From: a virus
Virus record (IMG/VR): IMGVR_UViG_3300009156_000051
Coordinates: 1 to 41,765 of that record
DNA length: 41,765 nucleotides
Reading direction: 5' to 3' (one strand)
Part shown: one piece after another, positions 28,757 to 37,428 of the stretch
Layout: each line of letters begins with the position of its first letter
How positions within the stretch are numbered: position 1 is the first letter of the stretch
Made by a program: the position numbers and the translations under genes
Notes under the pieces: generated by a model
The model's database searches: none
Told to the model about the DNA's origin: nothing
What the model saw: the letters and a program-made list of their open reading frames with translations, nothing else

Positions 28757-29569
28757 CTATTCGCTAATATTCGTGGACGAAACCTGGTACGTATCTGCGT
28801 CTAAATATGTAGCATCCGCATTATCGATCTGGAAAGTAGTACTATCAATCATCGTAATATAAGTATCTGACTCGTCGATAGCAGACCAAACACCACCACC
28901 ATGATCGATAATGAGAAGTGCACCCAAATATCCGAAGAATTCAGCGACTTCTTGAATAGATGGAAGACGTGCATCATTGGTATTCGTCCCGTAGAGCGTA
29001 TCTTCCAATAGCTTCAAAATATCTGGAGGTGTTTCGCGCGAATCGATAGAGATATGGACTGTCGGCCTGTATCTATCGATTCCTTTCGGTGGAGTTCCGC
29101 TCAAAGCCCAAACGAACTCGATCGGGTCGAGTGAATCCTTGATCGTCTCGAACGAATACGCATCGGGATTGGCGAGAACGTTATAAAGAATATGAATCTT
29201 GTAGGCGTAATTTGATCCGTCTAGATCGTTGCCGATTCTCGATCTATACGACAAATCGAAACTCTTTGCGGGCTGATCGTAGTAATCCAACCCAGGAGAT
29301 GTACCAACCGTGGCAACCCCGGTAAGTGAATCAAGCTCGTCGGGATAGGTGAATGCCTTTAGTTTACCGGAAAAGTCCCCCGGGATAAAATTCTCCAAAT
29401 ATTTTACCCCATCGAGGTAATAGGACTTAATTTCAGAAGTAGAACTCGATTCTACACCGGTAAGTCCATTCCAAACGGCCACCGTACCGTCATGCAGATA
29501 AAGGACACCGCGATCAATACCAACCTGGTAGAGTCGCTCTCCGACTTGATCCCAGACAAGAGTTGCCAC
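28757..29569 (-). CDS. Second tail-tube protein, paralog of 30158-31039, 270 aa
   Basis: GTG 29569 follows AAGGAGGTGAC. The first ~230 residues align by eye with the major tail protein: WDQVGERLYQVGIDRGVLYL against WDQVGERLYETGVDHGVLYL, KAFTYPDELD against EAFTYPDEFA, LSYRSRIGNDLDG against LSYRTKLGNDVEG, TLYGTNTNDARLPS against MLYGSAGGDARLPL. The C-terminal 55 residues are different and lack the Ig-like domain of the other protein. It could be a minor tube component or a cap. Order is major tail protein, chaperone, this paralog. Confidence 0.82.
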   Translation of the reverse strand: MATLVWDQVGERLYQVGIDRGVLYLHDGTVAVWNGLTGVESSSTSEIKSYYLDGVKYLENFIPGDFSGKLKAFTYPDELDSLTGVATVGTSPGLDYYDQPAKSFDLSYRSRIGNDLDGSNYAYKIHILYNVLANPDAYSFETIKDSLDPIEFVWALSGTPPKGIDRYRPTVHISIDSRETPPDILKLLEDTLYGTNTNDARLPSIQEVAEFFGYLGALLIIDHGGGVWSAIDESDTYITMIDSTTFQIDNADATYLDADTYQVSSTNISE

Positions 29570-29581
29570 GTCACCTCCTTT

Positions 29582-30124
29582 CTAACCGGTGGTACCCAGC
29601 TGCTTTTTACGTTGAGCATTGAGTTCTCGATTCCGAGCTGCGATCTCCGAACGACTCATCTTCTTGGGCTTTGCCTGTTTGATGTTGCAGACTCGAATTA
29701 GAGTGAACAATCGATTCAGATGCCAGTTCTCGCACTCGAACGGAATCTCGAAAGCGATCATCCAGTAGTAGATGAGCTCGGCTGTGATGACATCTCTACT
29801 TTTCGGGGCACCCGGAGGCTCGTTGAACCAAGTAGCAGTCATCTTGGCGTCGATATAGCTATTGATAGCTTGAATATTACCTTCGGAGAGTTTGAGGAAA
29901 ACTTCCTCTGGAACATCGGGGGTCAATGTCATCAGCTTTATGTAATCGAAGACTTCTTCCGATGTCTTGTCACCTTTGCCCAAGAACGGTTTCTCGTGTT
30001 TTGACTCCCATTTTGACAGTGAGACCAGAGAATGCTCTAGCTCCAAAGTTATATCGTCTCGAGTGACGAATTCGTGTGTCTCTTCGTCAAACATTTCGAT
30101 GCCCGGAACCACAATCGTGAGCAT
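29582..30124 (-). CDS. Tail assembly chaperone, 180 aa
   Basis: ATG 30124 ([14 protein letters not shown]) follows GGGAGGCTGGAG. The segments [36 protein letters not shown] and [14 protein letters not shown] belong to a family I recognise as the tail assembly chaperone of many actinophages. These bind the tape measure before tube assembly. I see no slippery site or second reading frame for a frameshifted form; the second tail-tube gene follows instead. Confidence 0.8.
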   Translation of the reverse strand: MLTIVVPGIEMFDEETHEFVTRDDITLELEHSLVSLSKWESKHEKPFLGKGDKTSEEVFDYIKLMTLTPDVPEEVFLKLSEGNIQAINSYIDAKMTATWFNEPPGAPKSRDVITAELIYYWMIAFEIPFECENWHLNRLFTLIRVCNIKQAKPKKMSRSEIAARNRELNAQRKKQLGTTG

Positions 30125-30157
30125 TCTCCAGCCTCCCATCCACATGAATACCTCTTA

Positions 30158-31039
30158 TTAGTAGTCGAACGTCCAGTCGGTATCACCCGTAAGACGGTAA
30201 CCCGACTGAGGATGAGCCGTGACTTCGGAAGTCTGTCCCGTAGTCATTGCGGGCTGAGCTCCAGGCGTCTTGTTGACGCCGTTGACCTTCCACTGAACAC
30301 CGGAGACAGCAGGAAGGGTAACAACATGAGTGGCCGCATCGTACGTCGGCTGGTTAGTCGAAGTACCCAAATCTACATCGGTCAAGCCAGCGCCGAAGAT
30401 GGCAATAACTTCGTCCGGAAGAGGAAGTCGAGCGTCGCCTCCGGCTGAACCGTAGAGCATATCTTCGAGAGTGGAGAGATCGGCCGGGTCGACTACCGAA
30501 GAATCGACTACGACCAAAGCCGTTGGCTTCAAGTCCGTAACGCCGACCGGCGTGGTCGTGACTTCCCAGCTGAATGCAATTGCTTCGGGTGAATCGTTGA
30601 TCGTAGCGTAGGCCTTCTCGGATGGAGCCGCCTGGCAACCATAGACCAAATGCAGTTTGTAGCCGAATTCCGTCCCCTCGACATCATTACCCAATTTAGT
30701 CCTGTAGCTCAGACCGAAGATCTTTCGACCCTGCTGACCGACAGCTACGCCCGGAGAAGGAAGAACCGTACCATCGCACTCTGCAAACTCATCCGGGTAC
30801 GTGAATGCCTCGATCGTTGCGCCGAACTCTTCGGCGGAAATCAGATTCAGATACTTGATGTTGTCGGCGTACTGCGGGTTAGATTCGGCACCAGAAGGCG
30901 ATTCGGTAACAGTTGTGAGACCATTCCAGGCGACCCCGGTCGAGTAATCTCCACCAGTATCAGGGAGATACAGGACGCCATGGTCCACACCAGTTTCGTA
31001 CAATCGCTCACCAACTTGGTCCCAAGTCAAAGGGGCCAT
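30158..31039 (-). CDS. Major tail protein with C-terminal Ig-like domain, 293 aa
   Basis: ATG 31039 follows AAAGGAAGAAA. The tube domain is about 1-225 and the last ~65 residues form a separate beta domain ending SGYRLTGDTDWTF. A very similar end closes the major capsid protein. Tube subunits polymerise into the tail; Ig-like appendages often face outward and touch cell surfaces. It lies after the terminator-type gene at 31054, as in other siphophages. Confidence 0.86.
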   Translation of the reverse strand: MAPLTWDQVGERLYETGVDHGVLYLPDTGGDYSTGVAWNGLTTVTESPSGAESNPQYADNIKYLNLISAEEFGATIEAFTYPDEFAECDGTVLPSPGVAVGQQGRKIFGLSYRTKLGNDVEGTEFGYKLHLVYGCQAAPSEKAYATINDSPEAIAFSWEVTTTPVGVTDLKPTALVVVDSSVVDPADLSTLEDMLYGSAGGDARLPLPDEVIAIFGAGLTDVDLGTSTNQPTYDAATHVVTLPAVSGVQWKVNGVNKTPGAQPAMTTGQTSEVTAHPQSGYRLTGDTDWTFDY

Positions 31040-31053
31040 TTTCTTCCTTTCCC

Positions 31054-31353
31054 TTAGAAGAATACGGTATAAACGTCGTGATTTAGATCATCGGCTGTAT
31101 AAAACCGATTGAATAGACTCATCGGAATCGAAGCCACTTTACCTGGAATGTCACTATCAGGATCCCGATCAATAACTGTAACCATATACCTCAATCGATG
31201 ATTATAAGGTATATCGTCCGCAAATTTGGTCTCTGCAAAGTCGCGTTTGTAGATAATACACGGGTATTTCAAGTGTATGTTGGTCGGAGGCTGAAAATAT
31301 ACATTGTCCACAAACGTCTCAAGGAGTTGGTGTAGTTGCAGGCGTTGGCCCAT
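31054..31353 (-). CDS. Tail terminator-like protein, 99 aa
   Basis: The start (QRLQLHQLLETFV) and the body (IHLKYPCIIYKRDFAETKFAD, YMVTVIDRDPDSDIPGKVAS) match the compact fold of tail terminators, which cap the tail tube before it joins the head. It lies directly before the major tail protein, the standard place. It overlaps the connector gene by 35 bases. Confidence 0.75.
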   Translation of the reverse strand: MGQRLQLHQLLETFVDNVYFQPPTNIHLKYPCIIYKRDFAETKFADDIPYNHRLRYMVTVIDRDPDSDIPGKVASIPMSLFNRFYTADDLNHDVYTVFF

Positions 31354-31660
31354 TGTACACCTCCCCCAATCTCAGCAGAAGACGGGGACTCTGCACTTCG
31401 ACGCTCGAAACCGTCCACAAAGCCCCCGCCCACTCTACGTAACGAATAGCAAAGAAATGATCGTTGGCATAGGCATCAGCTACGATACTGATCGAATTCT
31501 GGACGCTGAGATTTTTGTTGAGATTTTCTCCTTCTTGAAGATTCCTCGCATTCCGAATCACATCTCCAAAATATGAATACTCAACAATATCATCAACGAA
31601 TACTCCAGGTGAAGTTTCTTTCGTTTCTCCATAACCAATACGGCCGAAGAACCTTGCCAT
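31319..31660 (-). CDS. Head closure/connector protein (DUF7253-like), 113 aa
   Basis: The pattern RIGYGETKETSPGVFVDDI, YSYFGDVIRNARNLQEGEN, NSISIVADAYANDHFF and VQSPRLLLRLGEVYNGP is one I recognise from actinophage connectors sometimes labelled DUF7253. It should seal the portal side of the head. ATG 31660 follows AGGTAGGACGC. It follows the capsid gene after 12 bases. Confidence 0.82.
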   Translation of the reverse strand: MARFFGRIGYGETKETSPGVFVDDIVEYSYFGDVIRNARNLQEGENLNKNLSVQNSISIVADAYANDHFFAIRYVEWAGALWTVSSVEVQSPRLLLRLGEVYNGPTPATTPTP

Positions 31661-31672
31661 GAGCGTCCTACC

Positions 31673-33697
31673 TTACGCCGTATTCTTGAAAGTCCACTCG
31701 TCGTCCTGGTTATTTGCGAAGTAGTAACCATTGGCGGGTTCAGCCTCGACCGTGAGCGATTCACCCGGAGCCAGAGCAACCGGCGAGGCCGTGGTCAGCG
31801 TCGAACCCGTATCCTTGTTCTTGTAGACGACGTTCGCCGTAGTCTTCACGACAACGGTCGTACCATCGAAGTCCGGCTTCTCGGGCGCGACGAGCTGAGC
31901 ACCAGCAGGTGCGCGCTTGATGACCAGTGCAGAGCGAATCTTCGTCAGAGCACCCGAGATTCGAGTCTCGTACAGGTACTTGTACTGGTTGTAATCGATG
32001 TCGAAATCGTCGAAGAAGGCGATCTCACCACCCTTGTCGGCGCCAATCGTGTAGTCTTTCAGATTCACGATGATGCCGAGAAGATCCTGCTCGCTCTCCA
32101 TGACCTCGACAGTGACGATGTTCTGAACACCCATCTCGGAGGCAAGCTCGGCTGGGGTCTTCCAGTAGCGCTGATTCTGCTGTGGATCTCGTGCCAGCAA
32201 GAGCGAAGTGAGAGTCTGAATCGTCGTGTAGAAGGTCGGCGAACCAGAGCCTTTGTAGTACTGCATTGACCCGACGATCGCGTCGACCACGTCGATAGGC
32301 GGAGCAGAGTCATCGACATTGATCGTAGAGGCATAGAGATCATGGTCGTAGAGAATCGAGCGAACGCCTGCACCCTCACTGGCGCCCATGGGATCCTTGA
32401 TCTTGTCGTCGTCGTCGACAGCGCGACCATCACCGATCAAGACTGCCCGAGCAAGCTCCTCGTCGAGCATGAGACGCATCTCGGCCTTGAGCCACATCAC
32501 GATGTCGAAATCCGTGATGTCGATAATGTCGTCGCGATCCAGCTTCTGCTTCTTGTAGACCGTGCTGGGAGTAGTGCTACGCTTCGAAACTGCGAACCAC
32601 TCTTCCTTCTTGAAGTTGCCCTTGATGTAGCCCCTTGCCCGCGCTTCATCAAAGGTAATATCAGCAACGAGAGACTTGATTCGGGAGAACGGCGAGTGCT
32701 TCGTTCCGTTCATAACATTGGAAACCCACTCGACCCTCCGCTGATCGAACTCGGGAGTGTCGGTAACGGACTTGGCGTCCGGGAAGAGAGTCTCGATGTT
32801 GTCGATGCCGTGCTTGATCGCGTAGTGCTCGACGGCTTCCTTCAGCGATCCGCTTCTCTGAGCATCGGCAACGATTCCTCTGATCGCATCATGAGTGAGA
32901 GTGTGCTCCTCTTCCTTTTTGCCTCCGTTCTCTTGCTCGAAGACGTTGCGGGTCATGCGCCGTCCTTCCTCTTCATTATTATCTTCATGGACAAGTTCTG
33001 ACTTAGACTCATCATCCGACGACTGCTTTACTTCTGTGGAAGTCTCTTCCGAAGTCGAAGTCATACTCTCGAGAGCAGCTCCAACCATGTAATGAACGAC
33101 TTCCTTCTGCTCATCGGTCATCGAGTCATAAACTTCCTGAACTGTGGGGTTCGCTTCGGAGTGCTCGACTTCTTCCTCTTCTCCATCTTGCTCGTCCTTA
33201 CTTTCCGAAGAATCTCCCTCAGCATGAACAAGTTCCAAACCGGTGTAGATAACTGCCTCGTCCTCCAGCGTCACCATCTCGCCGTCGGAGTGAGCTAGAG
33301 TAACGTTGTCGATAAGCGCGCCAGGATTCGCACCCGACAGCACCAGACTCAACTCGCGGATAAACCCATGGAGAACCTGCTTGGCTTTCTCTGTGAGCTG
33401 ATTGGCATAGATGGACAACGACTTGATATCCCCATGCTGCACCAAAACTCGAGCATTCTTCGCCTGATCGGTATCGTTGAAGAACCCGTAGGCGTAAACA
33501 CCATCGTCACGATGCTCGAGAACGGCGTAACCTAGGACATTGCTGGGCTCATTGTGACCGTGTTGCCAGACCAGTGGAACTCTTGCTTTGTCCTGATGCT
33601 TGAAGGCATCGGGAGTGATCGTCCGGCCATCCGAGCACTTAAGACCAGCCTTAGTGGCGTAGCCGCTGAAATCAGGCTTAGCCTCATCTGCTCCCAT
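31673..33697 (-). CDS. Prohead protease-major capsid fusion, 674 aa
   Basis: I start at ATG 33697 (MGADEAKPDF) with AGGAGG upstream. Residues 1-135 look like an HK97-type (S78) prohead protease: VPLVWQHGHNEP with candidate His near 46-48, then IKSLSIYANQL with candidate Ser 93/95, and ELSLVLSGANPGA. Residues about 140-260 are an acidic, scaffold-like delta region. The capsid domain starts near 265 and ends near 600. The last ~65 residues form an Ig-like domain ending SLTVEAEPANGYYF and DEWTF. One polypeptide thus supplies protease, scaffold and shell; cleavage between them is expected. MTRNVFEQ near residue 248 could be an internal start. Confidence 0.88.
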   Translation of the reverse strand: MGADEAKPDFSGYATKAGLKCSDGRTITPDAFKHQDKARVPLVWQHGHNEPSNVLGYAVLEHRDDGVYAYGFFNDTDQAKNARVLVQHGDIKSLSIYANQLTEKAKQVLHGFIRELSLVLSGANPGALIDNVTLAHSDGEMVTLEDEAVIYTGLELVHAEGDSSESKDEQDGEEEEVEHSEANPTVQEVYDSMTDEQKEVVHYMVGAALESMTSTSEETSTEVKQSSDDESKSELVHEDNNEEEGRRMTRNVFEQENGGKKEEEHTLTHDAIRGIVADAQRSGSLKEAVEHYAIKHGIDNIETLFPDAKSVTDTPEFDQRRVEWVSNVMNGTKHSPFSRIKSLVADITFDEARARGYIKGNFKKEEWFAVSKRSTTPSTVYKKQKLDRDDIIDITDFDIVMWLKAEMRLMLDEELARAVLIGDGRAVDDDDKIKDPMGASEGAGVRSILYDHDLYASTINVDDSAPPIDVVDAIVGSMQYYKGSGSPTFYTTIQTLTSLLLARDPQQNQRYWKTPAELASEMGVQNIVTVEVMESEQDLLGIIVNLKDYTIGADKGGEIAFFDDFDIDYNQYKYLYETRISGALTKIRSALVIKRAPAGAQLVAPEKPDFDGTTVVVKTTANVVYKNKDTGSTLTTASPVALAPGESLTVEAEPANGYYFANNQDDEWTFKNTA

Positions 33698-33735
33698 TTT
33701 GAATGTTCCTCCTAACTTTCGGATCATCGCCCCTA

Positions 33736-34278
33736 TTAGTTACTCCTAGTGGCCGAAGCTAAAGCGCGCTGTTTTGCCACCGCATCCAAAAGTCGAACCT
33801 TAACGACGGCAATCTTTCCTTCAAGCCTAGCAACGGGATCTGCTTCTGACCTAGATTTTGAAGACTTTCTTGTAGATCCTCTTCTTCTCTTGGTAGCAAG
33901 CGTTTGTCTATGCTTTTCTCGATATTGCTTAGATTCTCTAGCCGCTTTAGATTTATCTGCTGCGGTTGGAGTTCTTCTAGCTTTCCTTCGAGATGAACTT
34001 TCTTCTGCTTGAGCTTTGGCTCTCGCCTCAGCGAGTTTGGTGCCTAGTTCAGCTAAACGGTTTTTGATATCATTGACTCTTTTAGCCGCATACGCTCGCT
34101 GCTCGGTCAATTCTCGTCCCGTAAGCTCAACCGTTCCGCTTCTTGACCTGACCGTGAATCTGGGAGCTCCTTTTCGACGTCCTGTCAATTGGCGAGTACG
34201 CAGATAGTACTCATGAGCTTTGACCGGATCGTAGGGAGCTCGTTCGTGCATGAGAATAGTGCCATCAGGAAGCTCCAT
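33736..34278 (-). CDS. Basic head-associated protein, 180 aa
   Basis: ATG 34278 (MELPDGTILMHERAPYDP) follows GGAGTAGTTCCA. YDPVKAHEYYLRTRQLTGRRKG is a pattern found near the ends of head-assembly proteins in several Gram-positive phages. The rest is a long charged helix with Ser/Arg/Lys runs (SSRRKARRT, TKRRRGSTRKSSKSR). A scaffolding or head-decoration role fits its place between portal and protease-capsid genes, but that is inference. It overlaps the portal gene by 14 bases. Confidence 0.7.
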   Translation of the reverse strand: MELPDGTILMHERAPYDPVKAHEYYLRTRQLTGRRKGAPRFTVRSRSGTVELTGRELTEQRAYAAKRVNDIKNRLAELGTKLAEARAKAQAEESSSRRKARRTPTAADKSKAARESKQYREKHRQTLATKRRRGSTRKSSKSRSEADPVARLEGKIAVVKVRLLDAVAKQRALASATRSN

Positions 34279-35647
34279 TGGAACTACTCCCGTTAGAACT
34301 GCTCCCATTGGTACTTACTTGCGCGAAAGCGTCATTAATAGCTTTGTCAATCTCATCGAACGAAGCTGCCAACTCCGTATTAGCAGGGGCATCTTCTGTC
34401 GTAACTCCAGTTGGTACCAAAGCTCCCTGCGGCATGTTACTGTTGACCAGCAGATCGGCTTTCGGATCCGGATGCGGAGCCATACCGACCACCTGCCGCA
34501 TCTCGTTCGACGTCATGATCTCGTTACGAGTAAACTTGTCCGCAATCTCGGCAATATTCTCAACCGGAACCAAGCGAAACGGATCTCGGAAGAACATAAC
34601 TGTTTGTCGTTGCGTTCGAGCAGTTTTGGTCAAGAAAGTACGTCGCATAGCTTCGACGATAGCGGTGAGAATGGGTTCGATTGTCCGGTTCCAATAGTTC
34701 AACATAGCTTTTTCGTCGGCCGTACCATTCATGACCTCTTCGGTAAGACCGAGCTGGCCATAAAGCATGACGGTCAGATACTCGATCTGAGCCATCAAGT
34801 TGTTCTCAGCCGGACGATTCAATTGAGTGATCTTCTCGGTTGCGTCGGTATAAGCAATGCCATACTGACTGTCCTTGAGTTGGAACTCGATATCTTCTCG
34901 ACGCTGGTGAGCCTGTTGTCGCTTGGCTTCAGACTTGATCACGTACGGAAGCTGAATGATAAGGTCGAGTTTCCCGGAAGCAGATTGCTTATCGATCGCA
35001 TCCAACGCTTCGAGTTTGTTGAGTAGACGCTGAAGAGTCGAGTTCGGCTCGTTCATCACCGAATAAAGAGGATTCTCGATGATGGCAACCGCACTCTTCT
35101 CCAAGACGATCTCTTCTCGCTTGGCCTTTTCCTCGTTATACACACTCAACTTTACGTGCTTTGGGTACCAGGTCACGATCTCACCGACCCGAAGCGTCAA
35201 GATCTCGAATCCACCGCTTTTCTCTGGACTGATTGACGTATCGACTGGAACAAGCGCTGCGACACCTCTGTCAAAAAGAGTCATGGCGACATCTTGTCGA
35301 AAAGCACGCGCAGCCTGATCAAGATTGGCTTCAACAGTCAAACAGTTATTAAGACCACTGTCAATATCTTCGATATATCGTTTTTCTGAATCAGTTCTAC
35401 AATGGCGCATGTCTATTGAAGCCACGTCGATACTAAGGCGTGTATAAATCGAGGAGATCATCGTTCGAGCGTTGGGAATCCGAAGTCTTAGGCGATCTGG
35501 TCTCGTTCCATTGGCGACACCATACGCAGGATAAGCACCCGGATCGGGGACAGGCTGAACCGGCCAAGGAGAATTTCGTTTCTGAACCGATTCTTGATTA
35601 CTGAAAACGTTCCAAGCATGTCTCAACGTCTTACCAAATCGCGACAC
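34265..35647 (-). CDS. Portal protein, 460 aa
   Basis: GTG 35647 follows GGGAGGTGAGAA. The N-terminal part (LRIPNARTMISSIYTRLSIDVAS), the central wing-stem part (NEPNSTLQRLLNKLEALDA) and the clip-like LTVMLYGQLGLTEEVMNGTADE, followed by the crown segment (FFRDPFRLVPVENIAEIADKF, then MRQVVGMAPHPDP), fit the HK97-type portal family, including its usual length. The C-terminal 30 residues are Ser/Asn-rich and disordered (SSSNGSSSNG). Twelve copies form the DNA entry ring. Confidence 0.86.
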   Translation of the reverse strand: MSRFGKTLRHAWNVFSNQESVQKRNSPWPVQPVPDPGAYPAYGVANGTRPDRLRLRIPNARTMISSIYTRLSIDVASIDMRHCRTDSEKRYIEDIDSGLNNCLTVEANLDQAARAFRQDVAMTLFDRGVAALVPVDTSISPEKSGGFEILTLRVGEIVTWYPKHVKLSVYNEEKAKREEIVLEKSAVAIIENPLYSVMNEPNSTLQRLLNKLEALDAIDKQSASGKLDLIIQLPYVIKSEAKRQQAHQRREDIEFQLKDSQYGIAYTDATEKITQLNRPAENNLMAQIEYLTVMLYGQLGLTEEVMNGTADEKAMLNYWNRTIEPILTAIVEAMRRTFLTKTARTQRQTVMFFRDPFRLVPVENIAEIADKFTRNEIMTSNEMRQVVGMAPHPDPKADLLVNSNMPQGALVPTGVTTEDAPANTELAASFDEIDKAINDAFAQVSTNGSSSNGSSSNGAS

Positions 35648-35669
35648 TTCTCACCTCCCTTCACCAAAC

Positions 35670-37415
35670 TCACTCGAAGGCCTCCTTATTCAGCTTATAT
35701 GCAACCCAAGCATCCAGAAGAGCTGCGACATTGTCGATCTTCTCCTCCTGTCGCCGCTTCAAGAGCTTTCGGTTCCCATTGGTATCCTCGAGAGTGATCG
35801 CATTGCCCATCGCAAACGACATCAACGCTTGATCAAAGATCAGAAGTCGCTCCTCGCTCATGATCTTGATCTCACCCAGAGGAACCGACTCAGTCTTCGA
35901 TCCCTGCATCACCTTCTCGATACCGAAAGGACCATTCTCCGCTTCCCAGCGAGCAATGAATTCCTTCGCATTGTAGGGGTCGTAACCAAGAGACCGAACA
36001 TCGTATTCGGAAGTCATGATAAATCGATCAAGATCCTCGTAGACTTCCATCATGTCGAGAATGTTTCCCGGCATCACATGGAGACTGCCCTCGTTGATAA
36101 ACTCTTCGTACTTCTGCCGCATGGCGGCGGGAAGTTTCATCAACGTGAGCTCAGTGATGTAGCTCCGAGTCTTCACTCCATACTTCTCACGACCTAGTGG
36201 AAATAAGAATGTGAACGCACAGAAGTCATCACCTTGCGACAAATCGGCTCCGAGAGAACAGGGCATCTGCCAGAATTCTCGATGACGATGTGGAAGCGTC
36301 TCTTCATATGTAAAGAAATATGTATAACCCTCCATTGGAATGCCAAACCGCTTGGCGAGGATATCATTGCGAGAAGCAGGAGCTTTCTCGGCTCGCTCCA
36401 CGTCAAGGTGATACGTTTCGTAGGAAACGGTCGCTCCCAAATTCGGATTCGCCTTAACCCACATCGCCGGGTCGGAGACTTCCTCGATTTCATCCAGCTT
36501 GTAATGCCAGATCGAAACGTGTGGTGCAAAGTACTCACCCTTGAGTATGTCTGCAAGCTCCATTTTGATGGTGTCACCGGAACCTGCTCTGACAGTTCCT
36601 TCCGAACTAATAGCTACAATTAAATAGTCCTCCAGCTTGGACGCTCCCTGTTCTACAGCGCCAACCACATCCTCTCTGAGATCGCCGGACAGCCATTCGT
36701 CGATCGTGGAGATCTTGGGTCGCAGTCCCTGCAACTTATTGATGGCCATCGGTCGAATCTCGAGCAACGAACCGGTGAGAAAATTCTCGATCCCCTTCTT
36801 CGTTGCCGCCAACTTGACTCGGTTGGCTCTGGATCCCGTTGTGTTCTGAAGAGATCCCTCTGTCAGGAACTTGAACAGCGGTCCACGAGCACGTGTAATC
36901 GATGTACGGATCGGAGAGACGACTTCATCAGCCTGTTTCATCGTCGGAGCAGTCGTTACCTGATGGGTAGTCGACGTGTCGACGTTGAGAAAGTAGCTCT
37001 GAATGACCGATGCGTACATCGATTTGGCGGCTCCACGTGCGACTATCAGGTACTGTTTGAGCGTCAGGCGTTTCTTGATCAGCCTTTTCTCGTAATGACC
37101 GCCATGGTTGTCCTTGGTAGGAACGTAGACGCTACGTTCGACGAAGTAGTACCAGCCAAAGATCTGTTCGGCCCAGAGCTTGAACGAATCGAGTAGATGA
37201 AGATCCGATCCATCCGTTAATGTCAACTCGCCTTCGCAGTAACGAATGAATCCCTCGACGGCCTCGTCATCGTAATAGATATTGAGATTATTGATCAGCG
37301 AATCGATCCGATTCATCTCCAAAGAGATTTCCCGATTGACAGGAATCTCTCCTCGGATGACCATTTCGCGAAATTGGCCGTAATAAATCGGGATGGCAGT
37401 ATTAGAGAGGCTCAA
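35670..37415 (-). CDS. Terminase large subunit, 581 aa
   Basis: TTG 37415 follows GAGGGGG. The ATPase has ARGAAKSM (126-133) as Walker A and STIDEW (236-241) as Walker B. The nuclease half starts with LGADLSQGDD (388-397, candidate metal-binding Asp391), continues with YDPYNAKEF and ends with KIDNVAALLDAW. This is the Terminase_1 pattern. The enzyme cuts concatemers and pumps DNA into the portal. No small terminase gene was recognised in the window. Confidence 0.92.
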   Translation of the reverse strand: MSLSNTAIPIYYGQFREMVIRGEIPVNREISLEMNRIDSLINNLNIYYDDEAVEGFIRYCEGELTLTDGSDLHLLDSFKLWAEQIFGWYYFVERSVYVPTKDNHGGHYEKRLIKKRLTLKQYLIVARGAAKSMYASVIQSYFLNVDTSTTHQVTTAPTMKQADEVVSPIRTSITRARGPLFKFLTEGSLQNTTGSRANRVKLAATKKGIENFLTGSLLEIRPMAINKLQGLRPKISTIDEWLSGDLREDVVGAVEQGASKLEDYLIVAISSEGTVRAGSGDTIKMELADILKGEYFAPHVSIWHYKLDEIEEVSDPAMWVKANPNLGATVSYETYHLDVERAEKAPASRNDILAKRFGIPMEGYTYFFTYEETLPHRHREFWQMPCSLGADLSQGDDFCAFTFLFPLGREKYGVKTRSYITELTLMKLPAAMRQKYEEFINEGSLHVMPGNILDMMEVYEDLDRFIMTSEYDVRSLGYDPYNAKEFIARWEAENGPFGIEKVMQGSKTESVPLGEIKIMSEERLLIFDQALMSFAMGNAITLEDTNGNRKLLKRRQEEKIDNVAALLDAWVAYKLNKEAFE

Positions 37416-37428
37416 TCCAACCCCCTCT

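Noticed and set aside
29582-30124. Programmed frameshift of the tail assembly chaperone
   Set aside because: I saw no slippery heptamer near the end and no overlapping frame; a tail-tube paralog begins right after the stop.
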